Positions 44,318-53,074 of a stretch of DNA of 55,651 nt are shown in pieces. Source of the DNA: Desulforudis sp. (GTDB lineage: Bacteria > Bacillota > Desulfotomaculia > Desulfotomaculales > Desulforudaceae). The stretch covers positions 1 to 55,651 of the forward strand of contig QZIR01000002.1 in assembly GCA_003604975.1 (NCBI GenBank). Reading direction: 5' to 3'. The translations under genes were made by a program, and so were the position numbers. The notes under the pieces are model-generated. The model saw only the letters and a program-made list of their open reading frames with translations. It searched no databases and had not been told where the DNA came from. The first letter of the stretch is position 1, and every line of letters begins with the position of its first letter.

Positions 44318-44466
44318 ACCCGGGGCGATTCAGAAGACATGCGTAAGCTGCGCTTGACCGCCCCTGTCCTGCTGACAATCAAAGCCTCCACTTATCCGCA
44401 AGACTTCTGAGAAAACCCTCTCTGGTCTGGATACCAAACTATCGACTGTATCCGATACCCCAGCAA

Positions 44467-44601
44467 TCATTTGCTCTTACCCTGTCCTTTGGGACGGCCC
44501 TTCTCCTGTCTTTTGGGGCGAGGGGGTGAACATCCTCCCCTGCCCTGATTGGCACGAGTTCCTCTACCACTGCCATCTTTCTTCGGCACTCCTTTCGGCA
44601 T
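44467..44601 (-). CDS. Small Gly/Arg/Lys-rich protein, 44 residues
   Basis: The ATG at 44601 follows GAGGAGG. Begins MPKGVPKKDGSGRGTRANQG and is strongly basic throughout with two Pro-Arg-Pro-type turns. Upstream lies a copy of the dispersed MGK leader module (44666). Not recognised; may bind nucleic acid. Confidence 0.45.
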   Translation of the reverse strand: MPKGVPKKDGSGRGTRANQGRGGCSPPRPKRQEKGRPKGQGKSK

Positions 44602-44629
44602 CTCTACACCTCCTCTCGTTATTCCCTCG

Positions 44630-44700
44630 ACACCATCTCTACTATTGCAGCCTGGCCTTTCCCCATATCCACCTCCCCGACGCCACCATTCTACCACCCC
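44630..44700 (-). repeat. Dispersed leader module, copy 1
   Basis: Minus strand: GGTAGAATGGTGGCGTCGGG, then GGAGGTGGATATGGGGAAA. It encodes a 15-codon leader starting MGKGQAAIVEM at 44666, and the next gene begins 64 bases later. Same text as 47931-47978 and 51469-51513. Confidence 0.55.
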
Positions 44701-44739
44701 GCAGGGTGGCTAACTCTTCCCGGCGCCCCTCTTCTCCAT

Positions 44740-45334
44740 ATTCATATTTCTTTAAATCTCCGGATGCCCCCCCTATATAAAAATGCCCTCCGCACTTGCG
44801 CCCCGCGGGGCGTCCGCAGGGCCTCGCCGCAGCGAGGCCGCCGCATGCCGGTCTGTTCAAGACCGGAAGTGAGAATGGAAGCGAGCATTTTTACGGAAGC
44901 ACAAAGCAGGAAACGGGTTTTCGCAAAAACCCGCAAACAGCAAGACTGGAACTTGCCCGTAAATATAGGGGAGAGATAGCTGTAAGGCTGTACGAATATC
45001 TGCGATCTGCTGCAGGCCATAGATCAACTTTACAGAACATATATTATCGGCTTGCTTGCTTTGCTGGGATTATGATGATAAATGGCTATCATCAGGTGCC
45101 AGTGGATGAGATCTACTTAGGTCCGCCTGGCGCCGGAAGCTTCTGTAAGTTCATCGCAGGCTTGGGCCCTTGCCCGGGCTCGCCTGCGGATCCGGCGCAA
45201 GCCTCACTGCTGAAAAGTGGACATCCTAAACTGTTCGCCAGCATATTCTGACCGCGAGACGCAGGCCCCGCAAGCGAGATCTCCCCTCCTCTCCCCTATC
45301 GGCCATGTCCCTAATGTTTATCATTTGTTAAACA
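44740..45334. other. Hairpin-rich stretch; one unsupported open frame
   Basis: Palindrome CGCCCCGCGGGGCG (44799-44812), stem GGCCTCGC/GCGAGGCC (44820-44839), stem CCGGTCT/AGACCGG (44848-44866) and GGGTTTT/AAAAACCC (44914-44933) follow one another. A 151-codon plus-strand frame (44796-45251) spans them and reads KYRGEIAVRLYEYLRSAAGH in its middle, but lacks a ribosome site and known motifs. Likely a structured noncoding RNA or origin-type DNA. Confidence 0.4.
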
Positions 45335-45352
45335 TATGCTACTATAAGCATA
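45335..45352. promoter_or_regulatory. Operator-like dyad before the TA pair
   Basis: TATGCT-ACTATA-AGCATA just upstream of the antitoxin start at 45378, overlapping a possible -10 TATAAG. Phd-type antitoxins repress their own operon through such sites. Confidence 0.55.
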
Positions 45353-45377
45353 GAGGAAGAAAGACGAAAGGAGAGAT

Positions 45378-45668
45378 ATGCCCTACCCCGTCCACCGAGA
45401 TGACGAATTCGTAGGAAGAAGGGATTTCCGGGAGAGGCTTCCGGAGATACTGGAGGCTGCCCGCAAAAAGAAGTCCCTGGTGTTCATAACCGACAGAGGA
45501 AAGCCCGACGCCGTCCTCATGCCGGTCGAGGAATACGAGGCTTTCATAGAGCTCCTGGAAGACCTGCGGGACCCGGAGCTCATCTCCATGGTCAAGAGAT
45601 CTCGCCGCGAGATCGAGAAGGGTGAGGTCATGGAGCTCTCAGAGCTTAAGGATTACCTTGGCCTCTGA
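45378..45668 (+). CDS. Phd/YefM-family antitoxin
   Basis: 96 residues. The ATG at 45378 follows AAAGGAGAG. Begins MPYPVHRDDEFVGRRDFRER; LVFITDRGKPDAVLMPVEEY is the Phd/YefM core. The C-terminal half, RDPELISMVKRSRREIEKGE, is the toxin-neutralising tail. It overlaps the RelE start by 11 bases, forming a classic type II toxin-antitoxin operon. Confidence 0.85.
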   Translation: MPYPVHRDDEFVGRRDFRERLPEILEAARKKKSLVFITDRGKPDAVLMPVEEYEAFIELLEDLRDPELISMVKRSRREIEKGEVMELSELKDYLGL

Positions 45669-45933
45669 GAAATACCGGGTGATCGTCCCCAAGAGCGTGG
45701 CCCGGGACCTGAAGAAACTACCCCGCGGTGATATTGCCCGGCTTTTCGGTACCTTGGAATCCCTTGCTTCGGATCCCAGGCCTCCCGGATGTGTGAAACT
45801 GAAGACAAAGGATCTGGGCGAGTACCGGGTGCGGGTGGGATCCTACCGTATACTCTACGATATCGACGATGGCGAGCTGGCGGTTGCCATAATCGCCGTG
45901 AAGCGTCGGGCAGAAGATACCTACAAGAAATAG
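45658..45933 (+). CDS. RelE/ParE-family toxin
   Basis: 91 residues from a TTG at 45658, after AAGGA. Text YRVIVPKSVARDLKKLPRGD, then GCVKLKTKDLGEYRVRVGSY and RILYDIDDGELAVAIIAVKR is the RelE fold, with the conserved YRVRVG-RILY. Basic and aromatic residues in the last third match ribosome-dependent mRNases. Partner of the Phd/YefM antitoxin upstream; maintains the plasmid by post-segregational killing. Confidence 0.87.
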   Translation: MASEKYRVIVPKSVARDLKKLPRGDIARLFGTLESLASDPRPPGCVKLKTKDLGEYRVRVGSYRILYDIDDGELAVAIIAVKRRAEDTYKK

Positions 45934-46029
45934 GCCTAGGCAAAACCTCTTACGCGACCCGGAACGGCCCTTAGAAGGCCTCTCAGAGCGTCGTTTTTCC
46001 CTTACCTTCAGTAAGTATGGCTGACGCGC

Positions 46030-46500
46030 TGATTTATAGGGTTTCGGGCTGCCCCCCCCGTCTAACGCCCCAACCCGGGCCAAAAACCCCCAACCTGGGC
46101 CTCACGCCCGCGCCTCCCCCCTCGCCAGGCGCCGCAGCGCCGGCATGCTCGGGGGTCCTCACCCGGCGGGGGTCGCCAGGTTCCCACGCTCCCCTCCCCC
46201 GCCGGCAATAGCATCCGGTCCTTTAAGGGACCGGCATGAGCAGGGCACGCTCCCCTCCCCTGGCGGGGCAATAGGTGGGGGCCCCAGCACGGGCCCCCTG
46301 CTTGCACTACCTCTCGTTTCTCATATGGGCATATGGGTCTTTGAGGGTAGTATGGCTATTTTATCATGGCGCCGGCGGTAGCCCCCCCGCCGGCAGCAGC
46401 AGCCGGGCCTTGCGGGCCCGGGGCTCTCACCTGCGGCCGCAGCCGCACGCTCAATTTCTTTAGAAAAGAGTCCGGAAGAGCCCCCCTAATATATATTCAT
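46030..46500. other. GC-rich hairpin cluster, no gene; candidate origin or transfer region
   Basis: Stems CCGGTCC-TTTAAG-GGACCGG (46215-46234), GGGGGCCC-CAGCAC-GGGCCCCC (46277-46298), CATATG-GG-CATATG (about 46322-46336) and CCGGGCC/GGCCCGG (46403-46421). A direct repeat CACGCTCCCCTCCCC...GGCAATAG occurs near 46189 and 46248. Long C runs on the plus strand are striking. I see no coding sequence here; 46500-46724 is also empty. Confidence 0.5.
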
Positions 46501-46724
46501 AACTTAAAAGTGCGACAATCGCGGGGCTGCGGCCCCGAAAGATGCAGGATAACGGGGTGTGCCCCCGAAGTTATGCATGAATAGAGGCGATATTCTAAAC
46601 TGGATGCTGTGGGCTTTCCCGGATAGGAGGGATTGCAGGATATAGAAGTGCCGGCGCAGAAGGCAGTTTAGAAAACAGGCGGTTTTCTGGAACACCCCAA
46701 ACAAGAGAAAGGCCCTTCATAATT

Positions 46725-47876
46725 TCAACACTTGATGTTCGGATATTGTTGCTTGAACCGTCGTCTTGCTTCTGCATATATCTTGGCCAAAGCTTCTTCA
46801 TCCTGGCGGTTTTCCATAAACACAATATCAACGCATTCTTCAGGCGTGAAAAGGTGAAATGGCACACTCAGTTTGTTCATTCGATCGAGCAGTGCCTCCT
46901 TCAGCTCTTCGTCAGTAAATCCGAGCTCCTCTTTGCATTTCATGATAGCGCTGATTACGCCAGGGGCTGTCGTTGCGTTCGATTCTTTGTAGGGGAAGAA
47001 ATATTTCGCGCTAATGTCCATAAATCGGGGATCATAACCGTTGTCGAGACCGCTCAAATCATAAAACACAACTTCTGCCAGCATAGCCAGAGCATCCTTT
47101 ATCCGTTTTTCCTCCATCAAGAACAAATGCATCTGATAGCGGCAGTTTCGGTATAAACCAAAATCCCCGGCTTTAGCATGCTTTATACTGCGTTTATTTA
47201 GATATCCCCAAATCTTATCGCGCCAGGGCATATATGGGGGCGTATGTACGATTTTATTTAAGGACCATATATCCAGATCCTCGAATTGATGGCGATGGAT
47301 GTATGGCACGTAGCTCTCTTCGTCCAGGGCTTGTTTTCCGAGATCGGTCAACTGATATGTTCTCTTTGCAAATCGAACACTAAGCTCTTCGTGGGGAGCT
47401 TCCTCTAACAGACGTTTCACTAATTCCGCCTTTTTTCCACTTGTTTTTAGCCCGCGGTTCTTCAATTCGTCCTTTATAACTGTAGCCTTCTCTTTCTCGA
47501 TGGCACTCTGCAGGTCCCCAATCTGCAGGAACCCTCTATCAAGCAAAGAGCGAAGCCCATTATCAACATCCCTCACTCCATAGCTGTACCACCAAAAGCC
47601 TGGAAGGGAATTACTTTCTGTGTAAAAGGATTTTGCATAATCAAGCATTAGCACCTCGTGAGGGTATAATCCATGTTTGCTCGGAACGGCACTTTTAATC
47701 ATTTTTTCCGCAGGAATGACTTCATTTGTCTGATATGTGACTGTTTCAGCCGGTACATTGATGGTTGGAGCGGTAACATTTGACTTCACCGTTTCCGGAG
47801 ATGCTCCAACTCTAGCTTGTCGAAAGGATTTCTGACCACTGGCTGGGTTCTTTTTGAAGACATCAAATAATGACAT
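46725..47876 (-). CDS. SAP-domain protein
   Basis: 383 residues from the ATG at 47876 (GGAGGT site). The in-frame ATG at 47939, also with GGAGGTG, would add 21 residues, MGKHSLSLPKMP..., and belongs to the dispersed leader module. Near residues 148-175, IKDELKNRGLKTSGKKAELV is a SAP DNA-binding motif. The remainder is helical, with LYRNCRYQMHLFLMEEKRIK and a C-terminal acidic-basic helix. Such proteins are frequent in phages and mobile elements; role unknown. Confidence 0.7.
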   Translation of the reverse strand: MSLFDVFKKNPASGQKSFRQARVGASPETVKSNVTAPTINVPAETVTYQTNEVIPAEKMIKSAVPSKHGLYPHEVLMLDYAKSFYTESNSLPGFWWYSYGVRDVDNGLRSLLDRGFLQIGDLQSAIEKEKATVIKDELKNRGLKTSGKKAELVKRLLEEAPHEELSVRFAKRTYQLTDLGKQALDEESYVPYIHRHQFEDLDIWSLNKIVHTPPYMPWRDKIWGYLNKRSIKHAKAGDFGLYRNCRYQMHLFLMEEKRIKDALAMLAEVVFYDLSGLDNGYDPRFMDISAKYFFPYKESNATTAPGVISAIMKCKEELGFTDEELKEALLDRMNKLSVPFHLFTPEECVDIVFMENRQDEEALAKIYAEARRRFKQQYPNIKC

Positions 47877-47930
47877 GGTAGACCTCCATAAAAAGTAGCT
47901 GCTGGGCATTTTAGGAAGGCTTAGCGAGTG

Positions 47931-47978
47931 TTTCCCCATATGCACCTCCTGATGCCAGCATTCTACCATCTCGTAGGC
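47931..47978 (-). repeat. Dispersed leader module, copy 2
   Basis: Minus strand: GGTAGAATGCTGGCATCAGG, then AGGAGGTGCATATGGGGAAA. Here the MGK leader stays in frame with the SAP-domain gene. Confidence 0.6.
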
Positions 47979-48048
47979 TGGTTGGCATTCTCAAGGTACT
48001 CTCCCCTCCCCCACCGCAGAGCCTATATAGAGCATACCTCCACGCGTC

Positions 48049-48180
48049 CCGTGGATTCGCCGCAGCCGGTACAGTGGGGCGACATCGGCTACCTGGAGCT
48101 GGGCCTCAAGGCCTTCAACCTCGATCAGCTCTACCTTAACCTCAAGAGCAAGGGGGTGGAATTCCTGTTGAATCCTCTGC
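48049..48180 (+). pseudogene. Glyoxalase/bleomycin-resistance-like remnant
   Basis: Open text QWGDIGYLELGLKAFNLDQL then YLNLKSKGVEFLLNPLQ resembles the C-terminal half of a VOC (glyoxalase-like) domain. No start, no ribosome site and no N-terminal half. The GC-rich codon use differs from the AT-richer ABC genes next door. Likely a leftover from an earlier recombination. Confidence 0.35.
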
Positions 48181-48190
48181 AAAATTCACA

Positions 48191-49912
48191 CTAAAAACGA
48201 AACCCAAACAATCCGCCATTTTCAGTAGCATCCGTTAACGTAACAGGCAATACATAATCATGGAGGTCGAATCCATCTATCTTCTCCTTGAAAGCATCAT
48301 CTTCATTCATGGTGACTATGTATTGGAAGCCAAGTTCGTTAGCAGTTTCTGCACCGACCTTCATTGCACTGATAAACTGGCGACCATCTACTGAATCAAA
48401 AAGATGGCTGTCATGAATCAGGAAGCCCGGCCCAATACCTCTATTTGCACAAATACGCATGAGCATAAGATCAAAACAGAAAATCTGCATTTGCTGTATG
48501 CCTTTGCTTCGTGACCCCTGAATGGGAAAGTGAAAACTAGGGCCATTAGAAGTTATTTCAATCGTCATGGATCCCGCCGATTCATATAGTCGTTTGGAAG
48601 TCTCCTCAAATGCAAGAATCGCTTCTGTAACACGTTTATCTTGTTCCAGAAAATCCCTCCGCAAACGTTGGGTAAGTTGATTTCTCCTGATTTTAAACTC
48701 GTCTCTGGAACTTTCGAGTTTCTCCGCTGACCTAAATCGATTTCGAAGGGTTGCCACCTCTGCTTCTTGTCTCCCCACCTCGGCTTGAAGTTTGAAAAAC
48801 TGTTCGAGTGCACCATGGCTTTGGAGGATCTCCATAATTACTGATCTGCGATCATCCAGATCTTTGCTCAGTTGATCACGTTTTATCATTCGCTGTCTAG
48901 CAGAATTGAGCTCGTCTTCCAGATAATCCTTACGGTTACGAATTATTGATCTATGGAAGTTAAGAACATCTTCGTAAGTTTCTAATACTACTCCAGGCAG
49001 CAGGACGCCAGCTTCAGCATAAAGTGATTCTAGATCAGTTAATACTGGTGGGGTTTCCTCCCCTAGCGCCTTCTCTAAATCACGAATCCTTGCAGCATCA
49101 ATAGTCTGATCATTTGCCAAGGAATTCAGTTTGAATGTGATCTCGTCAGCCTCTGTCTCCAGGTCTGAGTATTTCGGGAATACTTGAAATTGATCTAATT
49201 GCGACTTGAGTTTATTAAGTTGATCCTCTGATACGGCTAGTTTGGTTCGAAGGTCAGCAACTTTGCCAATAATATTCCCGAGAGTTCCTGAACCAGCTGC
49301 CTTTTTCAGTTCCCTTAAGTTCTTTTCGTCATCTCTTACAAGTATCCAATCACTCGCTATCTCCCAGTCAAGACCTAAAAGATACATGAGAGCCATCTGA
49401 TAGTCGCCAACTTGCTGGCTTCGAGACTGCTCTTCTGGCTTAATGAAAGCGCCGCTTTGTTGTCTGCGGACAAAGTATGCAAAGAGCGAGCGGAAAGTCG
49501 GAGAACGCCGAGGGAAATCCTGAAGACTGCTTAAATTAAACATTGCATCTCCGAGTATCTCGTGCCATTCAGGAATTGAAACTTTCCCATTGCCCCCAAA
49601 GAGGTTATTATTAAAAACGTGAACCTTTGATTTCTCTATTCCACTGCGTTCTGCCTTTATCCTATTTCCGCCAAGGTCAAACTCAATACCAAAGATCGAA
49701 TCAACCAGTGCATCCATGCGGAAAAGCGATCCCATACCCGCATCAGCACCCATGAGAAAATGAATGATTTCAATCAGGCTTGTTTTCCCAGCCCGATTCC
49801 GAGTCTGGTAGATGCTCGCACCTTGTTCCTTTTCAGCGATAAGCACATTAAGCCCAGCCTTAACCTCAAGAGTTTTAAAAGTTGGGAGAGTGCTGTATAT
49901 GTTATAAATCAT
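48191..49912 (-). CDS. ABC-three-component (ABC-3C) SMC-like ATPase, DUF2326
   Basis: 573 residues. N-terminal P-loop within QTRNRAGKTSLIEIIHFLMG near residues 36-55, then a long coiled coil (about 190-470), and C-terminal FLIHDSHLFDSVDGRQFISA carrying the Walker B-type Asp. This is DUF2326/SMC-like, the ATPase of ABC-3C conflict systems. The next two genes upstream (83 and 300 residues) fit the middle component and the effector. It senses DNA or phage products and activates the effector. Confidence 0.8.
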   Translation of the reverse strand: MIYNIYSTLPTFKTLEVKAGLNVLIAEKEQGASIYQTRNRAGKTSLIEIIHFLMGADAGMGSLFRMDALVDSIFGIEFDLGGNRIKAERSGIEKSKVHVFNNNLFGGNGKVSIPEWHEILGDAMFNLSSLQDFPRRSPTFRSLFAYFVRRQQSGAFIKPEEQSRSQQVGDYQMALMYLLGLDWEIASDWILVRDDEKNLRELKKAAGSGTLGNIIGKVADLRTKLAVSEDQLNKLKSQLDQFQVFPKYSDLETEADEITFKLNSLANDQTIDAARIRDLEKALGEETPPVLTDLESLYAEAGVLLPGVVLETYEDVLNFHRSIIRNRKDYLEDELNSARQRMIKRDQLSKDLDDRRSVIMEILQSHGALEQFFKLQAEVGRQEAEVATLRNRFRSAEKLESSRDEFKIRRNQLTQRLRRDFLEQDKRVTEAILAFEETSKRLYESAGSMTIEITSNGPSFHFPIQGSRSKGIQQMQIFCFDLMLMRICANRGIGPGFLIHDSHLFDSVDGRQFISAMKVGAETANELGFQYIVTMNEDDAFKEKIDGFDLHDYVLPVTLTDATENGGLFGFRF

Positions 49913-50160
49913 AATGACTTGCGGGCCATAAGCCCGTCCTCCAATTCAACTGAACCAATGAGAAACAGAAAGTCTAGAGCGAGAACAAACGTATCATAGC
50001 TTAAAGCCGATGAGCTCATATGGCCCTTCTCCACAGTTTGGCGCGGCACTTCTTCCCAGAGCGCGGATAACGTCATCGGTCGATCAAGGCTTCGCAATAT
50101 CTGTCCTCCTATTGTGAGAAGTGCCCGGTCTTGCGGAAGATGCTTGGATGGAAGGATCAC
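49909..50160 (-). CDS. ABC-3C middle component
   Basis: 83 residues, overlapping the ATPase gene and the effector gene by 4 bases each. Begins MILPSKHLPQDRALLTIGGQ and reads PMTLSALWEEVPRQ, then LDFLFLIGSVELEDGLMARK, a winged-helix-like fold seen in ABC-3C middle components (my memory suggests MC6). Adaptor between ATPase and effector. Confidence 0.75.
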   Translation of the reverse strand: MILPSKHLPQDRALLTIGGQILRSLDRPMTLSALWEEVPRQTVEKGHMSSSALSYDTFVLALDFLFLIGSVELEDGLMARKSL

Positions 50161-51059
50161 AATATATCCTCCCTCGGTTCCTCATAAATTTCGCAACTCT
50201 CAAAGTAGTAAGCCATTATTGTAAGGACCGCCAGTTGATGTTCGGGTGTACCCAGTGCAGAACCACCGATCCAAGCCTGAAGCTCAGAAAAGATCTGATT
50301 CGGTGTATGATTATCGCGCAATAACTCATATTGGACACGAAAAGATTCAGCAATTCTTTCTCCAAACATTGGGTCATGCCACTTTGAAAAGAATTCTTCC
50401 ACTAGAGGTGCTTTTACCATACCCTCTTTCAGTAATATCGCAACGTTATCCGATAGACTATTTGCTTCAATTTTCCCTTTAGGCACCTCTTTAACCTGGC
50501 TTATATCAGGCGTACCTCGATCTTCAATAGCCTCAAGAATCACCTGTAAGTCTTTGAAGCCTAACTTATCTTTTGCCTCCTCTGTGGGAGCATTACCAAA
50601 CCATGACTGTAAGTCCTCCAACTTAAGGCGTTTAAAAACGATGAGGAACTCTTCCCATCCCCAAGTCTCCAAGACAATATCAGGATTATCTTGTTGAAAT
50701 TCAAGTAACGTTTTATGTACATGCGGCGGTAATCCTTCTATCGCATTATGGGCAAAAACCCATTTGTCAAATAGAACACCCCAGTGCTCTTTCGCGCCCT
50801 CAAAGTCCTCTTCAATTTTTTTGATTGCTTTACTTTCGCTCATTTCATACGGTGCATAAACTTGGAATAACCGACGCTCGGTTCTTAAGAAACCGTCGTT
50901 CTTCCTGTCGCCCCTGTTTCCCCAAGGCCGGCAGGCAATAAAATCACCCTTATACGCAATTCCCATCAATTTATTAAAAAGATCCTGGAAAGCAGTTCCC
51001 TTCGCCTTGATAAATTCATTCTCAAATTTTTGCTCGTAGAATGCTTTCTGAATATCCAT
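50157..51059 (-). CDS. ABC-3C effector with nuclease-like N-terminus
   Basis: 300 residues. N-terminal half: FNKLMGIAYKGDFIACRPWG, NRGDRKNDGFLRTERRLFQV then YAP, giving the GD...DGF...QVYAP pattern of a divergent PD-(D/E)XK-like domain. A helical C-terminal domain (about 180-300) is the CTD that links to the other components. First gene of the three-gene cassette, which is visibly AT-richer than the plasmid backbone. Confidence 0.75.
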   Translation of the reverse strand: MDIQKAFYEQKFENEFIKAKGTAFQDLFNKLMGIAYKGDFIACRPWGNRGDRKNDGFLRTERRLFQVYAPYEMSESKAIKKIEEDFEGAKEHWGVLFDKWVFAHNAIEGLPPHVHKTLLEFQQDNPDIVLETWGWEEFLIVFKRLKLEDLQSWFGNAPTEEAKDKLGFKDLQVILEAIEDRGTPDISQVKEVPKGKIEANSLSDNVAILLKEGMVKAPLVEEFFSKWHDPMFGERIAESFRVQYELLRDNHTPNQIFSELQAWIGGSALGTPEHQLAVLTIMAYYFESCEIYEEPREDIL

Positions 51060-51268
51060 TCCTTATGTTCCTTCTGTCCTCCGGACATCGAGCTTGTGTA
51101 GGCACTTATCACAGCCCATGAAAGCGACCACGATATCCATGACATATATTATCTATTATCGTAAATACTTTTCCTTCCTATCTTGGTGTACTGAAAAAAG
51201 CAAAATTCCTTATTGTATAAAGGCACTGGCTGGCACAGCAAACAAAGGAGATCAAACAGCCAATCCAT

Positions 51269-51435
51269 CTATCCAAGATCCTGCTCTTTCCACCCATCGT
51301 TCCGCTGCACCCTAAGTACTTTCCCATCCTGGATCACGAAACGATCTCCCCATACTGTACCTGCTCTATCCGTTCCCTAGACTTATCAGCGATCTCTTTG
51401 ATTTGTTCGACCACGGATATGGGCCTACCTTCCAT
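51269..51435 (-). pseudogene. DUF2292-like small gene with a frameshift
   Basis: The ATG at 51435 follows GGAGGTAGAAG. Reads MEGRPISVVEQIKEIADKSR, ERIEQVQYGEIVS, then a stop. Shifted by one base, the frame continues FVIQDGKVLRVQRNDGWKEQ and ends at 51269, together a normal DUF2292 protein (GEIVFVIQDGKV). One base is missing near GAGATCGTTTCG. A leader module copy lies just upstream. Confidence 0.6.
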
Positions 51436-51468
51436 CTTCTACCTCCACTATTCTATCTAATATGACAT

Positions 51469-51513
51469 TTCCCCATATGCACCTCCTAATGCCAATATTC
51501 TACCACCCATCGA
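51469..51513 (-). repeat. Dispersed leader module, copy 3
   Basis: Minus strand: GGTAGAATATTGGCATTAGG, then AGGTGCATATGGGGAAA. Encodes a 7-codon leader (MGKCHIR) that ends before the DUF2292-like gene. Confidence 0.6.
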
Positions 51514-51591
51514 GCTAGCTGATGTTTCTACGAAATGATTATGCCTCGCCCCTCCCCCCCGTTTCTCTATATATAATATCCCTATGAAATC

Positions 51592-51933
51592 GTGCCCCTC
51601 TACGACGGCGACCAGAACATAGGCTCCGCCCCGCTCGTAACCAACCTAGACACCTGGGATGGCATGAGGTGGCGTTTTCAAAGGACCGGCTGCCACCTGG
51701 GGGTGGGCAAGCTGGATGACGGCCGGTATTACGCCTGCTATTCCAGCGACTGGCCCGAGGGCATCGTCAGACGCAAGAGAGACGACGGCACCTGGGAGGC
51801 CCTCTCCCGCTGCCCGGACGACTTCGGCCCCCCTGCCCTGGCGGTGGTGATCACCGAGGAGGAAGCAAGGGAGCTGGTGCGAGAGCACAAGGCAGAGATA
51901 TATGAGGAGATGTTCGGAGGTGAACCCGAATGA
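51592..51933 (+). CDS. Hypothetical protein, 113 residues
   Basis: The start is a GTG at 51592; no clear ribosome site, so the N-terminus is uncertain. Reads MPLYDGDQNIGSAPLVTNLD, then GVGKLDDGRYYACYSSDW and ITEEEARELVREHKAEIYEE. A degraded copy of its C-terminal half lies at 53075-53235, so the gene was duplicated. Family not recognised. It reads GC-rich compared with its neighbours. Confidence 0.6.
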   Translation: MPLYDGDQNIGSAPLVTNLDTWDGMRWRFQRTGCHLGVGKLDDGRYYACYSSDWPEGIVRRKRDDGTWEALSRCPDDFGPPALAVVITEEEARELVREHKAEIYEEMFGGEPE

Positions 51934-51946
51934 TCTACCCCATATC

Positions 51947-52153
51947 CTACTTCTTACGGCGGTTATATGGCGATTGGTTCGTCGGCTTGAGAGAAATACC
52001 CTCGTCGCTTGCCTTTGAGCGGATGGCGTCTTCTGTTCTCCCAAGTTTAATTCCAACTACACGCGTAGGTGTGTTCTGCTTTGCCAACCCGCTCAGCTTA
52101 TTTACATCATTCTTCGTCCATTGCTTCCCGTGATTACTCGGTTGTTTCGACAT
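51947..52153 (-). CDS. Small SANT/GcrA-like DNA-binding-like protein
   Basis: 68 residues. The ATG at 52153 follows AAAGGAGGTGAGATC. Text HGKQWTKNDVNKLSGLAKQN and GIKLGRTEDAIRSKASDEGI is a short helical module like a Myb/SANT repeat, known from many small mobile-element proteins. Likely binds DNA; role unknown. Convergent with the gene at 51592. Confidence 0.7.
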   Translation of the reverse strand: MSKQPSNHGKQWTKNDVNKLSGLAKQNTPTRVVGIKLGRTEDAIRSKASDEGISLKPTNQSPYNRRKK

Positions 52154-52259
52154 GATCTCACCTCCTTTATGTCATTACCAAGTATTATAAATATACCGGG
52201 TGACAGAACTATAAGAGGCCCGTAATTCGCAACTGGGAATCGGGCCAATTAGGAAGATA

Positions 52260-53048
52260 TTGAAGCAAATGGGGAATTCGGAGGGCTTGTCAAAAGCAGA
52301 GCGGGATATCCCAATATTGCGATCATTTGTTTGCCGTTTGCTTGATCTTTCCAGTGAGATTCTTAAGTCTCCAATTCGCTATCAAGAATCAGATCACCTT
52401 GCTTTCATGGCCTTGTGCTTCGTGGGTGCGCAAGTCGAGCATCTCACAACGATCAACATTCTAGTTGCTGCGAGACAATATAAGGACGCTGAAATTATAG
52501 CAAGAATCATGATCGAGGGAATGTGTCTTCTCTTGTGGGCTGCCAAGGACCCTGAGGATCGTCCCTTGCTATGGAGATCATATGCTTACGTGCAGGACTT
52601 CCAGCTTATGCAAGATAAGGAAAAGGCGGGAGAAGAGATTGACCCCGTGTCAAAATCCCAAATAATCGAACAGCTAAGTATTTATGGGCACAGCTTCGAG
52701 AAGAAGAAATATAAAGAGGGAGAGTTCCCGTATCGCGGAAAATGGCTACGGGAAAGCGTGCGCGAAGTTTGTGAAGAAATCAACGCAACGCCTCATTACG
52801 AGATAATCTATAGGGAAACGTCTCAATGGATCCACTGGACGCCACGAGGTCTTGGTACTGCAATCCACCGCGAAGGTGATCTTGCTGGATTCTTACCTAA
52901 TTCAGAAGATGCTGCTGCGACAGCCTTGGCGAACGGATTCCAAGCGCTATATGAATCATTGATTTTGTTGGACCGTATCCTGGAACTAGGTTTCACCAAC
53001 CAATTAGATACATTAAATAAGGTCTATATAGAACGGATGTCGACCTAG
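52260..53048 (+). CDS. DUF5677-like protein
   Basis: 262 residues from a TTG; the ATG at 52269 is an equal alternative, and no good ribosome site separates them. Helical text with RIMIEGMCLLLWAAKDPEDR, LLWRSYAYVQDFQLM and ETSQWIHWTPRGLG resembles DUF5677, a HEPN-like helical family that often lies near defence or TA genes. No partner gene is clear. Function is not assigned. Confidence 0.6.
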   Translation: MKQMGNSEGLSKAERDIPILRSFVCRLLDLSSEILKSPIRYQESDHLAFMALCFVGAQVEHLTTINILVAARQYKDAEIIARIMIEGMCLLLWAAKDPEDRPLLWRSYAYVQDFQLMQDKEKAGEEIDPVSKSQIIEQLSIYGHSFEKKKYKEGEFPYRGKWLRESVREVCEEINATPHYEIIYRETSQWIHWTPRGLGTAIHREGDLAGFLPNSEDAAATALANGFQALYESLILLDRILELGFTNQLDTLNKVYIERMST

Positions 53049-53074
53049 GTGTTGTAGATTCAAAGCCGTATCAA

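Noticed and set aside
44796-45251. A 151-codon protein gene
   Set aside because: It runs through four strong hairpins, has no ribosome site and shows no recognisable motif; kept only as part of the noncoding description.
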